Positions 44,558 to 53,954 of a DNA stretch of 53,976 nt are shown in pieces; position 1 is the first letter of the stretch, and each line of letters begins with the position of its first letter. Both the position numbers and the translations under genes were made by a program. The stretch comes from Flavobacteriales bacterium MED-G22 (GTDB lineage Bacteria; Bacteroidota; Bacteroidia; Flavobacteriales; Flavobacteriaceae): NCBI GenBank assembly GCA_002457295.1, contig NTKF01000003.1, positions 1 through 53,976 of the forward strand. The letters run 5' to 3'. The notes below the pieces were generated by a model that was given only the letters and a program-made list of their open reading frames with translations, made no database searches and was not told the DNA's origin.

Positions 44558-45904
44558 CTACGAAGTGATTAATTCAGACTTTATTTTCTTGGTAATTGTT
44601 GGAGCTAACATGAGAACGGCAAGCATGTTTGGAATGCACATTAGAGCAAAGGCAAGATCAATAAGCCCTACTACAAATTCAGTTGTAGAAATGGCAGCTA
44701 AAACAATACTACCTACATAAAGGAAATTATAAAATTTCCCCCACTTACGTTTGGTTAGAAAACCAAAACATTTAGTGCCATAGTAGGCATATGTAAATAA
44801 AGTTGAAGTTCCAAAAACGAGCACCATAAACAAAAGCAGCATATCGCCATAACCATAAAATAAACGATCAAAAGCTTCAAGAGTGAGAAGAATACCATTT
44901 AAATCTAGCAAATAAGCTTTGCTAATCACTACAATTAACCCAGTGACTGTGCAAACCACTATAGTATCAAGAAAAGGCCCAAGGAGGGCAACTAACCCCT
45001 CATCAGTTGCGCGTTTAGATTGTGATTGGCCATGATACATAGGCGCATTGCCTAACCCACTTTCATTAGAAAAAACAGCCCTTCTAACGCCCAAAAGAAC
45101 CAACCCCCAGAAACCTCCTACGGCTGCTGTTTCTAGTTGAAAAGCTTCTCTGAAAATAAGGGCAAAAGCGGGGCCCACTTGATCATATTGAGAGAGCAAA
45201 ATAAACCCCCCTATAATAAGATAAAAAAGGACCATTAGGGGCACCAAATTAGAAGCTACTCGCACTATATAATCAAGTCCTCCAAAAATTACCCAAGCGG
45301 TTAGGGTAGCTAAGAAAAGGCCAAAGGTGAATCGGATTTGAAAAGAATTAAGGGCCAGAAATTCATCAAAGGGCAACATGGTAGTGATTGATTCTGTGAG
45401 TTGATTGGCAGTAAAGGCGGGTAAAACGCCAATCAGTCCAGCAATAGAAAACCATACAGCAAGAGGTTTCCCCCATTTTTTCAAGCCTAAAGTCATATAA
45501 TACATAGGGCCTCCAATTGGCTGACCTGATGCATCATATTGACGAAGGGCAACGGCTAAAGAGCAGGAGTAAAATTTGATGATCATTCCTACAAAGGCAG
45601 TCAACCACATCCATACTAAAATACCTGGGCCTCCCATATGGATTGCAATGGCTACTCCTGAAATGTTCCCAAGACCAACTGTCGCTGCTAATACCGCGGA
45701 AAGAGCTTGAAATCGAGAAATACCTTTTTGATCTTCTTTTTTAAATAAGAGCCGAAAGGCTTTGGGAAGAAATAAAAATGGGCGCCCCCTACTTTGAATC
45801 ATCAAAAACAGACCTCCCCCTAAAACCATAAAAAGCATTAGCCATTCTAACGGGCTTATTAAAAAAGCAATCCACTCTGTAAGGCGCGGAATAAAATTAT
45901 TCAC
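44558..45904 (-). CDS. Sodium:alanine/glycine symporter (AGCS family)
   Basis: A 448-residue membrane protein with about 11 hydrophobic segments. AGCS signatures include ATVGLGNISGVAIAI, WMWLTAFVGMIIKF, GGPMYYM, and GVRRAVFSNESGLGNAPMYH. It imports alanine or glycine, sometimes D-alanine, with sodium. It lies close to the dgcA-dgcN pair, which fits amino acid and D-amino acid use, though on its own transcript 20 bases after the gene at 45925-46614. Substrate handedness is unknown. Confidence 0.92.
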   Translation of the reverse strand: MNNFIPRLTEWIAFLISPLEWLMLFMVLGGGLFLMIQSRGRPFLFLPKAFRLLFKKEDQKGISRFQALSAVLAATVGLGNISGVAIAIHMGGPGILVWMWLTAFVGMIIKFYSCSLAVALRQYDASGQPIGGPMYYMTLGLKKWGKPLAVWFSIAGLIGVLPAFTANQLTESITTMLPFDEFLALNSFQIRFTFGLFLATLTAWVIFGGLDYIVRVASNLVPLMVLFYLIIGGFILLSQYDQVGPAFALIFREAFQLETAAVGGFWGLVLLGVRRAVFSNESGLGNAPMYHGQSQSKRATDEGLVALLGPFLDTIVVCTVTGLIVVISKAYLLDLNGILLTLEAFDRLFYGYGDMLLLFMVLVFGTSTLFTYAYYGTKCFGFLTKRKWGKFYNFLYVGSIVLAAISTTEFVVGLIDLAFALMCIPNMLAVLMLAPTITKKIKSELITS

Positions 45905-45924
45905 AGGTATAATTTTTAAAAGGG

Positions 45925-46614
45925 CTATTCTTTAACGACAATATAGGTTGCTTTTACCCCGGTGGCAAGGTTCCAACGGTTGGCTCCAACCAAATTCCCT
46001 TTGTCATCAAAAACTTTTACTTCAGCAGTGTTGGGTCCAGAGGTGCCTTGATTGAGAGCAACAAAATCAATTTTGTTAAATCCTGGAAAAAGATCTATAG
46101 AAACACCTTTAAAGCGTTCTTCTAACAACACTCTAGGGACAATTTCTTTGTCATTCACCATAATGCGAATCAAATCACCATCGGGAGATTCATGGTCACG
46201 AAGTAAAATTTGAACAAACTTTCCATTATTTCGAAAATCCCCTAAGTATTGATCTACTCGAAATTGATTGGGGTTTTTTTGGTTCTCTGGGGTAGTGTTG
46301 CGTCTCAATTTTTTCAAATAGCGTTCCCCAGGATCTAAGAAGCGTTCTTTTTGTTCCATAGACATTGAGGGAGCCTCTTTTTCGCGCTCATTAAGCTCTA
46401 CCTCTGGCGCACCACTAATCCCTAAAAAAAAGGGATTTTGGTTATTGGGGTCAATAATTGTTGGGCGTTCTTGTTCCCCCTTTGGAAAAACAATTGAAGG
46501 TGCTTTTTGTTGCTCTTTAGTTTGAGCAAGTCCATCAAACGACAAAAACAAAATAATTCCTAAGAATAGGAAACCAAATCGAAAAGGAAAAAGGGCTTTG
46601 TATTTCATCTTCAT
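45925..46614 (-). CDS. Secreted protein of unknown function
   Basis: A 229-residue protein with a signal peptide ending near FDGLAQ (residue ~31). The first half is rich in charged and proline residues and looks flexible (IVFPKGEQERPTIIDPNNQNP). The second half, about 120-229, looks like a compact beta domain: VQILLRDHESPDGDLIRIMV, FPGFNKIDFVALNQGTSG and KVFDDKGNLVG. I recognise no named domain. It is upstream of the AGCS gene on the same strand (20 bases), and divergent from the SSS symporter. Confidence 0.7.
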   Translation of the reverse strand: MKMKYKALFPFRFGFLFLGIILFLSFDGLAQTKEQQKAPSIVFPKGEQERPTIIDPNNQNPFFLGISGAPEVELNEREKEAPSMSMEQKERFLDPGERYLKKLRRNTTPENQKNPNQFRVDQYLGDFRNNGKFVQILLRDHESPDGDLIRIMVNDKEIVPRVLLEERFKGVSIDLFPGFNKIDFVALNQGTSGPNTAEVKVFDDKGNLVGANRWNLATGVKATYIVVKE

Positions 46615-46724
46615 ATATCAATTCCTTTGCAAACGTAGTGGTTTCTTGCAAATTACGATAAGATTTAACATCATTTTAATGATTATAATTATGTTATATT
46701 TACTCATAACTAAACAAATTGAAT

Positions 46725-48530
46725 ATGCAACTGGCTTTCATAGATTGGCTTATAATTTTTGTGTTTTTCTTTATTTCGTTAGGAATTGGAGTCTTGGTTT
46801 CGAAGTCTTCAGGCAAAAGTGCCAACGCCTTTTTTCTATCAGGTCGAAATATGCCATGGTGGATGTTAGGTCTTTCGATGGTGGCCACTACGTTTTCTAC
46901 AGACACGCCCAATTTGGTCACAGACATTGTTCGCACCAACGGTGTTTCAGGAAATTGGGTTTGGTGGGCCTTCCTCATCACAGGTCTTTTAACAGTTTTT
47001 GTGTATGCAAAATTATGGAGAAAATCAGAAGTTAAAACAGACTTAGAATTTTATGAATTGCGCTACGGCGGGAAACCAGCTAGCTTTTTACGAAAGTTTA
47101 GAGCGCTTTATTTGGGGATCATTTTTAATGTAATAACCATGTCTGCTGTGACCCTTGCGGCAATAAAAATTGGAGGAATCATGCTGGGGTTGGAGCCTTG
47201 GCAAACGGTCCTTTCTGCAGGCTTTGTAACAGTTGTTTTCAGTACAATAGGTGGATTTAAAGGGGTGGTATATACAGATATGATATTATTTTTTGTAGCC
47301 ATGGGGGGAGCCATTTTTGCTGCTTACTATCTTGTCAACCTACCCGAAGTGGGTGGACTACAGGCTCTTTTAACAAATGATAATGTAGTAGATAAACTCT
47401 CCATTCTACCAGATTTCAATGATAACAAAGCACTAATCACATTATTAATTATTCCTCTTGCAGTCCAATGGTGGAGCTCTTGGTATCCTGGTGCAGAGCC
47501 TGGGGGAGGGGGCTATATTGCGCAACGGATGTTTGCTTCAAAAAATGAAAACCATGCCATTGGTGCAACCCTTTTCTTCAATATCATGCATTATGCCCTT
47601 CGCCCATGGCCTTGGATTTTAGTGGCCTTGGCTTCATTAGTTGTTTTTCCAGATTTATCCAGTCTGCAACAAGCTTTTCCAAATATAGCAGATGATAAGT
47701 TAGGGCATGATTTGGCTTATCCAGCCATGCTCACCAAACTTCCTGTTGGCCTTATAGGGCTTGTTTTGGCCTCACTTATTTCCGCCTACATGAGCACAGT
47801 TTCCACTCAATTAAATTGGGGCTCTTCTTATATCGTATATGATTTTTATCATCGTCAAGTTAATCCACAAGCTTCCCAAAAAAGACTAGTAGCAGTAGGC
47901 CGCCTATCCACGGTCTTGCTCATGATATTGAGTACCATCTTGGCCTTATTGCTTCAAAATGCGATTCAGTTATTTAATTTATTGTTAGTTTTTGGAGCCG
48001 GAACAGGTCTTATTTTCATCTTGCGGTGGTTTTGGTGGCGTATCAATGCGTGGAGCGAAATAGCCGCCATGGTTTCTTCGGGTGTAATCTCTCTTTTATT
48101 GGTAATTCCTTCCATTAAATCTGCTCTATTCGGTGCAGAGGACGGGTTATTGCCACCATGGGGAGAATTTCCATTTGTTGTTTTTGTTACAACGGCCATC
48201 TGGCTCTTAGTTACTTTTCTTACCTCGCCAGAAAAGCAAGAAGTGTTAGAATCATTTTATAAAAAAACCCAGCCTGGAGGCCCAGGATGGCAAAAAGTAG
48301 TGGCTAAATCTAAAGACATGGAGATACAATCTGGAGAAGGAAAATGGACGGTTCCTTATGGCATCTTAGCGATGTTGGTGGGTTGTGTGCTGATCTATAG
48401 TATTATGTTTGCTACCGGCTATTACATTTATGGGAAATATAATTTGGCGATACCCTTAACCGTAATTGCTGTTGGTTTTGCCTTATTTCTGGTTCGGTTA
48501 TGGAAAAATATTAAGGCTGAGGTCCTTTAA
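46725..48530 (+). CDS. Sodium:solute symporter (SSS family), 601 residues
   Basis: A large SSS protein with about 14 hydrophobic segments. The frame can also start at a TTG two codons earlier (46719), but the ATG at 46725 is preferred. SSS landmarks are NAFFLSGRNMPWWMLGLS, STIGGFKGVVYTDMI and ASLISAYMSTVSTQLNWG, the sodium-site helix. Its length fits the subgroup with an extra C-terminal helix and loop. Substrate is unknown. It is convergent with the CNT transporter gene, one base apart. Confidence 0.9.
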   Translation: MQLAFIDWLIIFVFFFISLGIGVLVSKSSGKSANAFFLSGRNMPWWMLGLSMVATTFSTDTPNLVTDIVRTNGVSGNWVWWAFLITGLLTVFVYAKLWRKSEVKTDLEFYELRYGGKPASFLRKFRALYLGIIFNVITMSAVTLAAIKIGGIMLGLEPWQTVLSAGFVTVVFSTIGGFKGVVYTDMILFFVAMGGAIFAAYYLVNLPEVGGLQALLTNDNVVDKLSILPDFNDNKALITLLIIPLAVQWWSSWYPGAEPGGGGYIAQRMFASKNENHAIGATLFFNIMHYALRPWPWILVALASLVVFPDLSSLQQAFPNIADDKLGHDLAYPAMLTKLPVGLIGLVLASLISAYMSTVSTQLNWGSSYIVYDFYHRQVNPQASQKRLVAVGRLSTVLLMILSTILALLLQNAIQLFNLLLVFGAGTGLIFILRWFWWRINAWSEIAAMVSSGVISLLLVIPSIKSALFGAEDGLLPPWGEFPFVVFVTTAIWLLVTFLTSPEKQEVLESFYKKTQPGGPGWQKVVAKSKDMEIQSGEGKWTVPYGILAMLVGCVLIYSIMFATGYYIYGKYNLAIPLTVIAVGFALFLVRLWKNIKAEVL

Positions 48531-48531
48531 T

Positions 48532-49845
48532 TTAGCTCAAAATGAATCCTGCAATTGTTGCAGAAAGCAGAGAAACTAAGGTACCTCCAATCATGGCTTT
48601 GAGCCCCAATTCAGTTAGCATTTTTTTGCGTTTAGGAGCTAAAATACCAATCCCTCCAATTTGAATGCCAATGGAAGCAAAATTGGCAAAACCACAAAGT
48701 AAAAAGGTGGCCATTACTACTGATTTTTGATAAGTAAAATGAATAACACTTTGAGGATCTTTTAAAGTAACTAGTTGTGTATAGCCCACAAATTCACTTG
48801 CCGCTAATTTCACACCCAGCAGTTGCCCCATCAAAGCCATGTCAGCTTGAGACACGCCAATGAGCCACATTAGTGGTGCAAAAAGATATCCTAAGATAAA
48901 CTCTACAGAAAAAGAATTGTAGGGTGTGTTTGCCTCAATCCAAGCATTCAATCCTAGTAGATCTCCCAAGCCACCAAGGATGCCACTGAGCATGGCTAGA
49001 AGCGCAATAAAAACCAAAAGCATTGCCGCCACATTAACAGCCATTCGAATTCCTTCACCGGTACCTATAGAAATAGCAGAAAGTAAGTTAGATCCAATTT
49101 TTTCTTTTGGAATTGAAATTTCTGTTGAGATTGAATGCGTTTGCGGATACATGATTTTAGCTACCACCACCGCACCAGGTGCTGCCATGACAGAGGCAGC
49201 TAGTAAACTTTTTGCAAATTCGAGCCTAAGTAGTGGGTCATTTCCACCCAAAAAACTGATGTAGGCACCCATCACACTTCCAGCAACTGTTGCCATGCCC
49301 CCAACCATAAGTAAAAAAATTTCAGAGCGATTCATTTTTTCCAAATAGGCCTTTATAAGCAAAGGCGCTTCGGTTTGACCTAAAAAGATATTTCCTGCTA
49401 CTGCTAAACTTTCTGGTCCTGAAATACGAAAAAGTTTGGTGAGCCCCAAAGCAAGCACCCTAACTATTTTTTGAATAACGCCGAAATAATATAATATGGA
49501 AGTGAGGGCAGAAAAAAATACAATAATGGGCAAGGCCTGAAAAACAAAAATGAAACCATACGTATCAAGGTTTCCAAATTCTCCCAATAGCATTTTTGTG
49601 CCTGCATTGGTATATTCTAATATGGAGATAAAAAAACCACCTACAATTTCAAAACCTTTAGAAATGAATCTAATTTGTAAGACACCTATTGCAATACAAA
49701 TTTGAAGCGCTACTCCTAAGCCTACCGTTTTCCAAGGAATGTTTTTTTTGTCGTTGCTCATTAGAAAGGCTAAAAGGAGTAATACTCCTATTCCAAGCAG
49801 CCCTCTAAATAATTGGATAAGTGAAAAGTTTTCTTCGATTAACAC
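48532..49845 (-). CDS. Concentrative nucleoside transporter (NupC/CNT family)
   Basis: A 437-residue membrane protein with about ten hydrophobic segments. CNT signatures are ISGPESLAVAGNIFLGQTEAPLLIKAYL and MATVAGSVMGAYISF (given here by their start residues), plus GFANFASIGIQIGGIG near the C-terminus. It imports nucleosides with sodium or protons across the inner membrane. It stands alone, divergent from the GH16 gene. The NupC name refers to the family; purine or pyrimidine preference is not determined. Confidence 0.93.
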   Translation of the reverse strand: MLIEENFSLIQLFRGLLGIGVLLLLAFLMSNDKKNIPWKTVGLGVALQICIAIGVLQIRFISKGFEIVGGFFISILEYTNAGTKMLLGEFGNLDTYGFIFVFQALPIIVFFSALTSILYYFGVIQKIVRVLALGLTKLFRISGPESLAVAGNIFLGQTEAPLLIKAYLEKMNRSEIFLLMVGGMATVAGSVMGAYISFLGGNDPLLRLEFAKSLLAASVMAAPGAVVVAKIMYPQTHSISTEISIPKEKIGSNLLSAISIGTGEGIRMAVNVAAMLLVFIALLAMLSGILGGLGDLLGLNAWIEANTPYNSFSVEFILGYLFAPLMWLIGVSQADMALMGQLLGVKLAASEFVGYTQLVTLKDPQSVIHFTYQKSVVMATFLLCGFANFASIGIQIGGIGILAPKRKKMLTELGLKAMIGGTLVSLLSATIAGFILS

Positions 49846-49863
49846 CTCTTTTTGAGAATCAGT

Positions 49864-49894
49864 TTTGGCTTAAAGATACAAATAGCTACATTAG
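49864..49894 (+). promoter_or_regulatory. Possible promoter of the GH16 gene
   Basis: TTTG (49864-49867) and TACATTAG (49887-49894; one mismatch to TAnnTTTG) are 19 bases apart. This lies downstream of the first in-frame ATG at 49852, which supports a translation start at 49912. Confidence 0.4.
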
Positions 49895-49911
49895 CAAAAA
49901 CCAATATTAAA

Positions 49912-50733
49912 ATGTTAAAATATCAGTACATCCTTTTTATTATTTTCTTGGGTTTTTGTAGTGCCAATCAAGAGGAAAAAGGCAACATGAATTTAGTTGA
50001 ATTGGAAGAGAAAGAACCCTTTGATGATTCTTTTGATACCCTTGTTTGGGAGGATGATTTTAATGAAACAACACTCAATGAAGAATTTTGGAATTTCGAA
50101 TTAGCAGATGGTTGTCCTGATTTGTGCGGATGGGGTAATAATGAATTACAAAATTACACAGATCGTAATCACAGAATAGAAGAGGGTATGCTTATTATAA
50201 GCGCACAAAAAGACTCGGAGGGCTATACGTCAACACGCATCACCACCAAAGACAAAAAAGAATTTCAATATGGCAAAATTGAAGCACGGCTGAAGGTGCC
50301 TGTTGGAGCTGGGCTCTGGCCTGCATTCTGGGCTTTAGGGCACGACATAGACGAGCTTCAATGGCCACTTTGTGGCGAAATTGATATTATGGAATATGTG
50401 GGTCGGCGTCCGGGGGAGGTTTTCAATACACTTCATACTCAGAGTAGCCATGGAGATTCAGTCAATAGCAAAATAACAGCCTTCCCTAATGTGGAAGATG
50501 ATTTCCATGTATTTGGCATAAAATGGACACCAGATGTCATCACTTTTTTAATAGATGATAAAGCAGTTTATAGCTATGCGCCAATCTCTAAAAATGGTGA
50601 TAATTGGCCATTTAATAAACCTTTTTATCTACTTTTAAACGTAGCTATTGGCGGTAATTTTGGAGGCCCGGTAGGTCAAAATACAGCGTTTCCCCAAGAA
50701 TTTTTAATTGATTATGTGAGGGTCTATCAATAA
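49912..50733 (+). CDS. Glycoside hydrolase family 16, probable endo-beta-1,3-glucanase (laminarinase)
   Basis: A 273-residue exported protein. I start it at the ATG at 49912, not at 49852, because it gives a proper signal sequence (LKYQYILFIIFLGFCSANQ) and the candidate promoter lies between. The GH16 catalytic signature is EIDIMEYVG (E156 nucleophile, D158, E161 acid/base), after GLWPAFWAL. CGWGNNELQNYT and a final VAIGGNFGGPVG..DYVRVYQ are typical of laminarinases. It should cut beta-1,3-glucans such as laminarin, an abundant algal polymer. It has no neighbouring SusC/SusD; beta-agarase or other GH16 subfamilies cannot be fully excluded. Confidence 0.9.
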   Translation: MLKYQYILFIIFLGFCSANQEEKGNMNLVELEEKEPFDDSFDTLVWEDDFNETTLNEEFWNFELADGCPDLCGWGNNELQNYTDRNHRIEEGMLIISAQKDSEGYTSTRITTKDKKEFQYGKIEARLKVPVGAGLWPAFWALGHDIDELQWPLCGEIDIMEYVGRRPGEVFNTLHTQSSHGDSVNSKITAFPNVEDDFHVFGIKWTPDVITFLIDDKAVYSYAPISKNGDNWPFNKPFYLLLNVAIGGNFGGPVGQNTAFPQEFLIDYVRVYQ

Positions 50734-50870
50734 TCTAATTCTACAAGTGTCTTCTCAATTATTTCAACTGTAGTTAAAATTTTAATTTTATGGACAGAGT
50801 CGATGTATTGTTGTGTTTCTATTTTGTTGTTTAAATAGGTTAAAAGGTCATTAACACTGAGATTTTCCAT
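50727..50870 (-). CDS. Small protein, 47 residues, unknown function
   Basis: A short frame on the minus strand begins 11 bases after the pirin stop and runs to a TGA at 50727-50729, overlapping the GH16 stop region by seven bases. The product is MENLSVNDLLTYLN at its start, mostly helical and polar (HKIKILTTVEIIEKTLVE later). No family is recognised. The position behind pirin on the same strand supports, but does not prove, that it is expressed. Confidence 0.4.
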   Translation of the reverse strand: MENLSVNDLLTYLNNKIETQQYIDSVHKIKILTTVEIIEKTLVELDY

Positions 50871-50881
50871 AATTATAAGTT

Positions 50882-51589
50882 TTACATTGGCACCTCAATG
50901 GTCAAAATTTTACTGCCTTTTTTAGCTTCAATTTCAAATGAATCAGTCTCTGAAACTCCGAGCGCATCTCTCCTTTCTAGTGGGTGTTGATCAATTGTAA
51001 AATGCCCGTCAATCACAAAAGCATAAACGCCATTTTTTTCTTTATGCATTTCATAGGCAAACGAGGTGTCTTGATCAAATTCACCCAAATAAAACCAAGC
51101 TTGCTGATGAATCCACATACCCGCATCATTAGGATTTGGAGACACCACCTGATAGAGACTATTCTTTTTTCTCAGACTATCAATAGACATTTGGTCATAC
51201 CTAGGCGTCACATTTTCACTATTAGGAAACACCCAAAGTTGCAAAATTTTGGCTGCTTGGTCTTTGTGATGATTGTATTCGCTATGATAGATGCCTGTAC
51301 CAGCACTCATCACCTGAATTTCATTTGAAGAAATGACACCCACATTGTCCATACTGTCTTTGTGCTCCAGTGCGCCTTCAAGGGGAATGGTGACTATCTC
51401 CATGTTGTCATGTGGATGAGTGCCGAAACCCATTCCGGGGGCTATAGTATCGTCATTCAATACTCTAAGGGCACCAAATTGTATACGTTCTGGATCAAAA
51501 TAGTTGGCAAAACTAAATGAATGATTTGCTTTCAACCAACCATGATCAGCATGACCGCGTGAATGTGCGGGATGAAATACCTTTTTCAT
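50882..51589 (-). CDS. Pirin-family bicupin
   Basis: A 235-residue protein with two cupin domains. The N-terminal metal-site segments are HPAHSRGHADHGWL, FGTHPHDNMEIVT and GTGIYHSEYN, giving the three His and one Glu of pirins. Bacterial pirins such as YhhW are quercetin 2,3-dioxygenase-like or redox-linked; the natural substrate is uncertain. It seems to head a small unit with the 47-residue frame behind it. Confidence 0.93.
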   Translation of the reverse strand: MKKVFHPAHSRGHADHGWLKANHSFSFANYFDPERIQFGALRVLNDDTIAPGMGFGTHPHDNMEIVTIPLEGALEHKDSMDNVGVISSNEIQVMSAGTGIYHSEYNHHKDQAAKILQLWVFPNSENVTPRYDQMSIDSLRKKNSLYQVVSPNPNDAGMWIHQQAWFYLGEFDQDTSFAYEMHKEKNGVYAFVIDGHFTIDQHPLERRDALGVSETDSFEIEAKKGSKILTIEVPM

Positions 51590-51650
51590 TTGACTTTTAA
51601 TTTATAGTTGTTAAAACAATATTTGTAGGTACAAATATAAAAACAAAAAT

Positions 51651-51908
51651 TCAATCTTCCTCTTTTACTTGTTTTTTAGCCTTTTCAAATTTTTTAATTA
51701 AAGCAGCTTTTGTTCTATAATATTTTATAAGCACTTTGATTTTCTCCTCATTTTCTTTTTTTTCAGCCTCTTTTTCTTTTTCTTCATCAATAGTATTTTT
51801 AATATTTTTGTAAGTGCTCACACCAAAAGCAATCAAAATTAGCCCACAGGCTATAAAAGCAATAATTTCTTCAAGTTCTGATAAATACATATGCTTAACT
51901 TGCAACAA
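51651..51908 (-). CDS. Small membrane protein with charged helical tail, unknown function
   Basis: An 85-residue protein. One hydrophobic segment (IIAFIACGLILIAFGV, about residues 15-30) is followed by a long Lys/Glu-rich region (EEKEKEAEKKENEEKIKVL) likely to form a coiled coil. An alternative start at residue 7 (ATG at 51890) would give a 79-residue product. No family is recognised. It is divergent from the TonB receptor gene and close to it. Confidence 0.55.
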   Translation of the reverse strand: MLQVKHMYLSELEEIIAFIACGLILIAFGVSTYKNIKNTIDEEKEKEAEKKENEEKIKVLIKYYRTKAALIKKFEKAKKQVKEED

Positions 51909-51923
51909 AATTAATTACCATAA

Positions 51924-53954
51924 ATGAATATGATAGAAGGAATAAACAATTTATATAAAGTTTTTTTAAGGAGCTGTTTTTTGGTCTTTTATTTGACGAC
52001 CTGTTTGTTTGTTTTTGGACAGCAGGGCAGTGCAACCAACACAATCACTCTGGAGCCCGTGATTTTGGAGAGCACCAAACTCAATACCCCAAGACAAACA
52101 CTTTCACAAGCCCTAACAGTATATGATTTCACTGACCGACAACCCTACCATCAGCAATTGAGTCTGCAAGAATACTTACGTCAAGTACCAGGTCTTTTTA
52201 CTTTAAATGCGAATAACTATGCGCAAGATTTGCGACTTTCAATTAGAGGGTTTGGTTCTCGAGCGGCTTTTGGTATAAGGGGAGTGAAACTGGTGGTCGA
52301 TGGTATTCCAGAAACCACCCCTGATGGACAGGGGCAAGTAGATAATCTTCCACTACCTCTTTTAGAGCGCATAGAAGTTTTGAGGGGACCCGCATCAAGC
52401 CTTTATGGCAATGCTTCAGGAGGGGTGCTCTACATGACAACCATAGATTCTTTGCAAGGAGATCCTGTGCGCTTTGCCACTCTTTTTGGAAGTTACGGCA
52501 TGCAGTCGTATCAAGCGCAGCAGTACATAAAAAATGAAAAAACAAAACTTCTTCTTTTCCAGACTGTTTTAAACACGAATGGCTATAGAGAACAAAGCCA
52601 ACTCAAACAACGTCAATTCAATGCAAAACTTTCCCATCAATTTTCTCCCACCTCCAAACTTCTTTGGCAATTGAATTACACTTCAAGTCCAGAAGCGGGA
52701 GATCCTGGAGGATTGACCCTTGCTGAAGCAGAAGCAAATCGAAGGCAAGCCCGCCAGCGCAATGTAGATTATGACACCTATGAAAAGATTGCCCAATTTA
52801 AAACGGGATTACAATGGAAAAAAGAACTGATGAGTGGCGCAGAGTGGAATTCTTATGGGTTTTATTCAGCGCGTGATTTCTACGGAAAACTACCTTTTAA
52901 AACAGGAGGTATTGTTGACCTCTTTAGAAATTATTACGGTCTAGGCACCTCCCTCAAAAAAACCAAGACCAACCACCGCTGGCATATGGGAGCTGAATGG
53001 GCTGCACAAGGAGACCAGAGAGACCGGTATGAAAATTTAAATGGAGATCAAGGACTGCAAACCCTCTCACAGCTTGAACAATTTTCTGCAGCGGCCCTTT
53101 TTAGAATGGATGAAATTGCAATTGGGAGGGCATGGATTCGGACGAGTCTTCGGCTCGATCGACAGCAAATAGGCTTAGACAATACCGCCACAAAACAAGA
53201 ATTTATTTCCTTCAATCCCGGACTAGGATTCTACCACCCTTTAGGAAGTATTATGGGTTGGTTTGCTAATATTTCGTCAAGTTTTGAAACACCAACACTC
53301 AGCGAACTTTCAGCCAACCCCACTGGAGCGCCGGGCTTTAACGAGAGTTTAGAACCCGCCAAAGCTCAAAATTATGAACTGGGATGGCGACTGAAAAAAG
53401 GCGGCTCCCAGATAGAAGCAGTCCTTTTTTATATTCGTTCTTCAAACGAAATTTTACCTTACGAACTAGAGGCATTCCCGGGGCGATCTTTTTATGAAAA
53501 TGCAGGAGCCACCCAGCGGTATGGATTGGAACTGCAGTGGGAATTCCAATGGCAACAGTGGGACGGTGAGGTGGCGTTCACCCAAGCGTCCTATCAATTT
53601 GATGCGGGTGAATTATCAGGCAACGCGCTCCCAGGCTTACCGCAACAGCAGGCACAGCTCAGACTACGCTACAGCACTACTAGCCAATGGGTGTTCCAGC
53701 TAGAGGGGCAGCACGCTGGGCGTTTTTATGCTGACAACAGCAATGCGGTTGCCATAGAAAACTATCAAGTACTACAAGGGCAAGTGGTCAAAACCATTCC
53801 ATTTTCTGGAGGAACTTTTTCTCTTTTAGGAGGCATCAATAATTTGCTGAACACGGCTTATTTTGATAACATACGCCTAAATGCCTTTGGCAAACGCTAC
53901 TATGAACCCGCTCCAACACGCAATTTTTATTTCGGATTGCGTCTTGGAATTTAA
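51924..53954 (+). CDS. TonB-dependent outer-membrane receptor
   Basis: A 676-residue complete protein. The signal peptide ends near VFGQQG (about residue 34). The plug domain shows LRLSIRGFGSRAAFGIRGVK, VVDGIPETTPDGQGQ and IEVLRGPASSLYGNASGG. The C-terminal barrel ends in RNFYFGLRLGI. It lacks the N-terminal carboxypeptidase-like domain of SusC proteins and has no SusD next to it, so it looks like a cofactor, siderophore or metal importer type. The substrate is unknown. The gene ends 22 bases from the window edge. Confidence 0.95.
   Translation: MNMIEGINNLYKVFLRSCFLVFYLTTCLFVFGQQGSATNTITLEPVILESTKLNTPRQTLSQALTVYDFTDRQPYHQQLSLQEYLRQVPGLFTLNANNYAQDLRLSIRGFGSRAAFGIRGVKLVVDGIPETTPDGQGQVDNLPLPLLERIEVLRGPASSLYGNASGGVLYMTTIDSLQGDPVRFATLFGSYGMQSYQAQQYIKNEKTKLLLFQTVLNTNGYREQSQLKQRQFNAKLSHQFSPTSKLLWQLNYTSSPEAGDPGGLTLAEAEANRRQARQRNVDYDTYEKIAQFKTGLQWKKELMSGAEWNSYGFYSARDFYGKLPFKTGGIVDLFRNYYGLGTSLKKTKTNHRWHMGAEWAAQGDQRDRYENLNGDQGLQTLSQLEQFSAAALFRMDEIAIGRAWIRTSLRLDRQQIGLDNTATKQEFISFNPGLGFYHPLGSIMGWFANISSSFETPTLSELSANPTGAPGFNESLEPAKAQNYELGWRLKKGGSQIEAVLFYIRSSNEILPYELEAFPGRSFYENAGATQRYGLELQWEFQWQQWDGEVAFTQASYQFDAGELSGNALPGLPQQQAQLRLRYSTTSQWVFQLEGQHAGRFYADNSNAVAIENYQVLQGQVVKTIPFSGGTFSLLGGINNLLNTAYFDNIRLNAFGKRYYEPAPTRNFYFGLRLGI

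Noticed and set aside
46630..46637. TACGTTTG on the minus strand as promoter of the 45925-46614 gene
   Set aside because: It matches TAnnTTTG but leaves only about nine bases to the ATG and has no -33 element at normal spacing.
46598..47035. 145-residue plus-strand frame before the SSS symporter
   Set aside because: It runs through the start region of the symporter in another frame, and its translation looks like an out-of-frame shadow.
49852..49911. Longer GH16 start at 49852
   Set aside because: It would bury the signal peptide behind 20 residues; a candidate promoter also lies inside this stretch.
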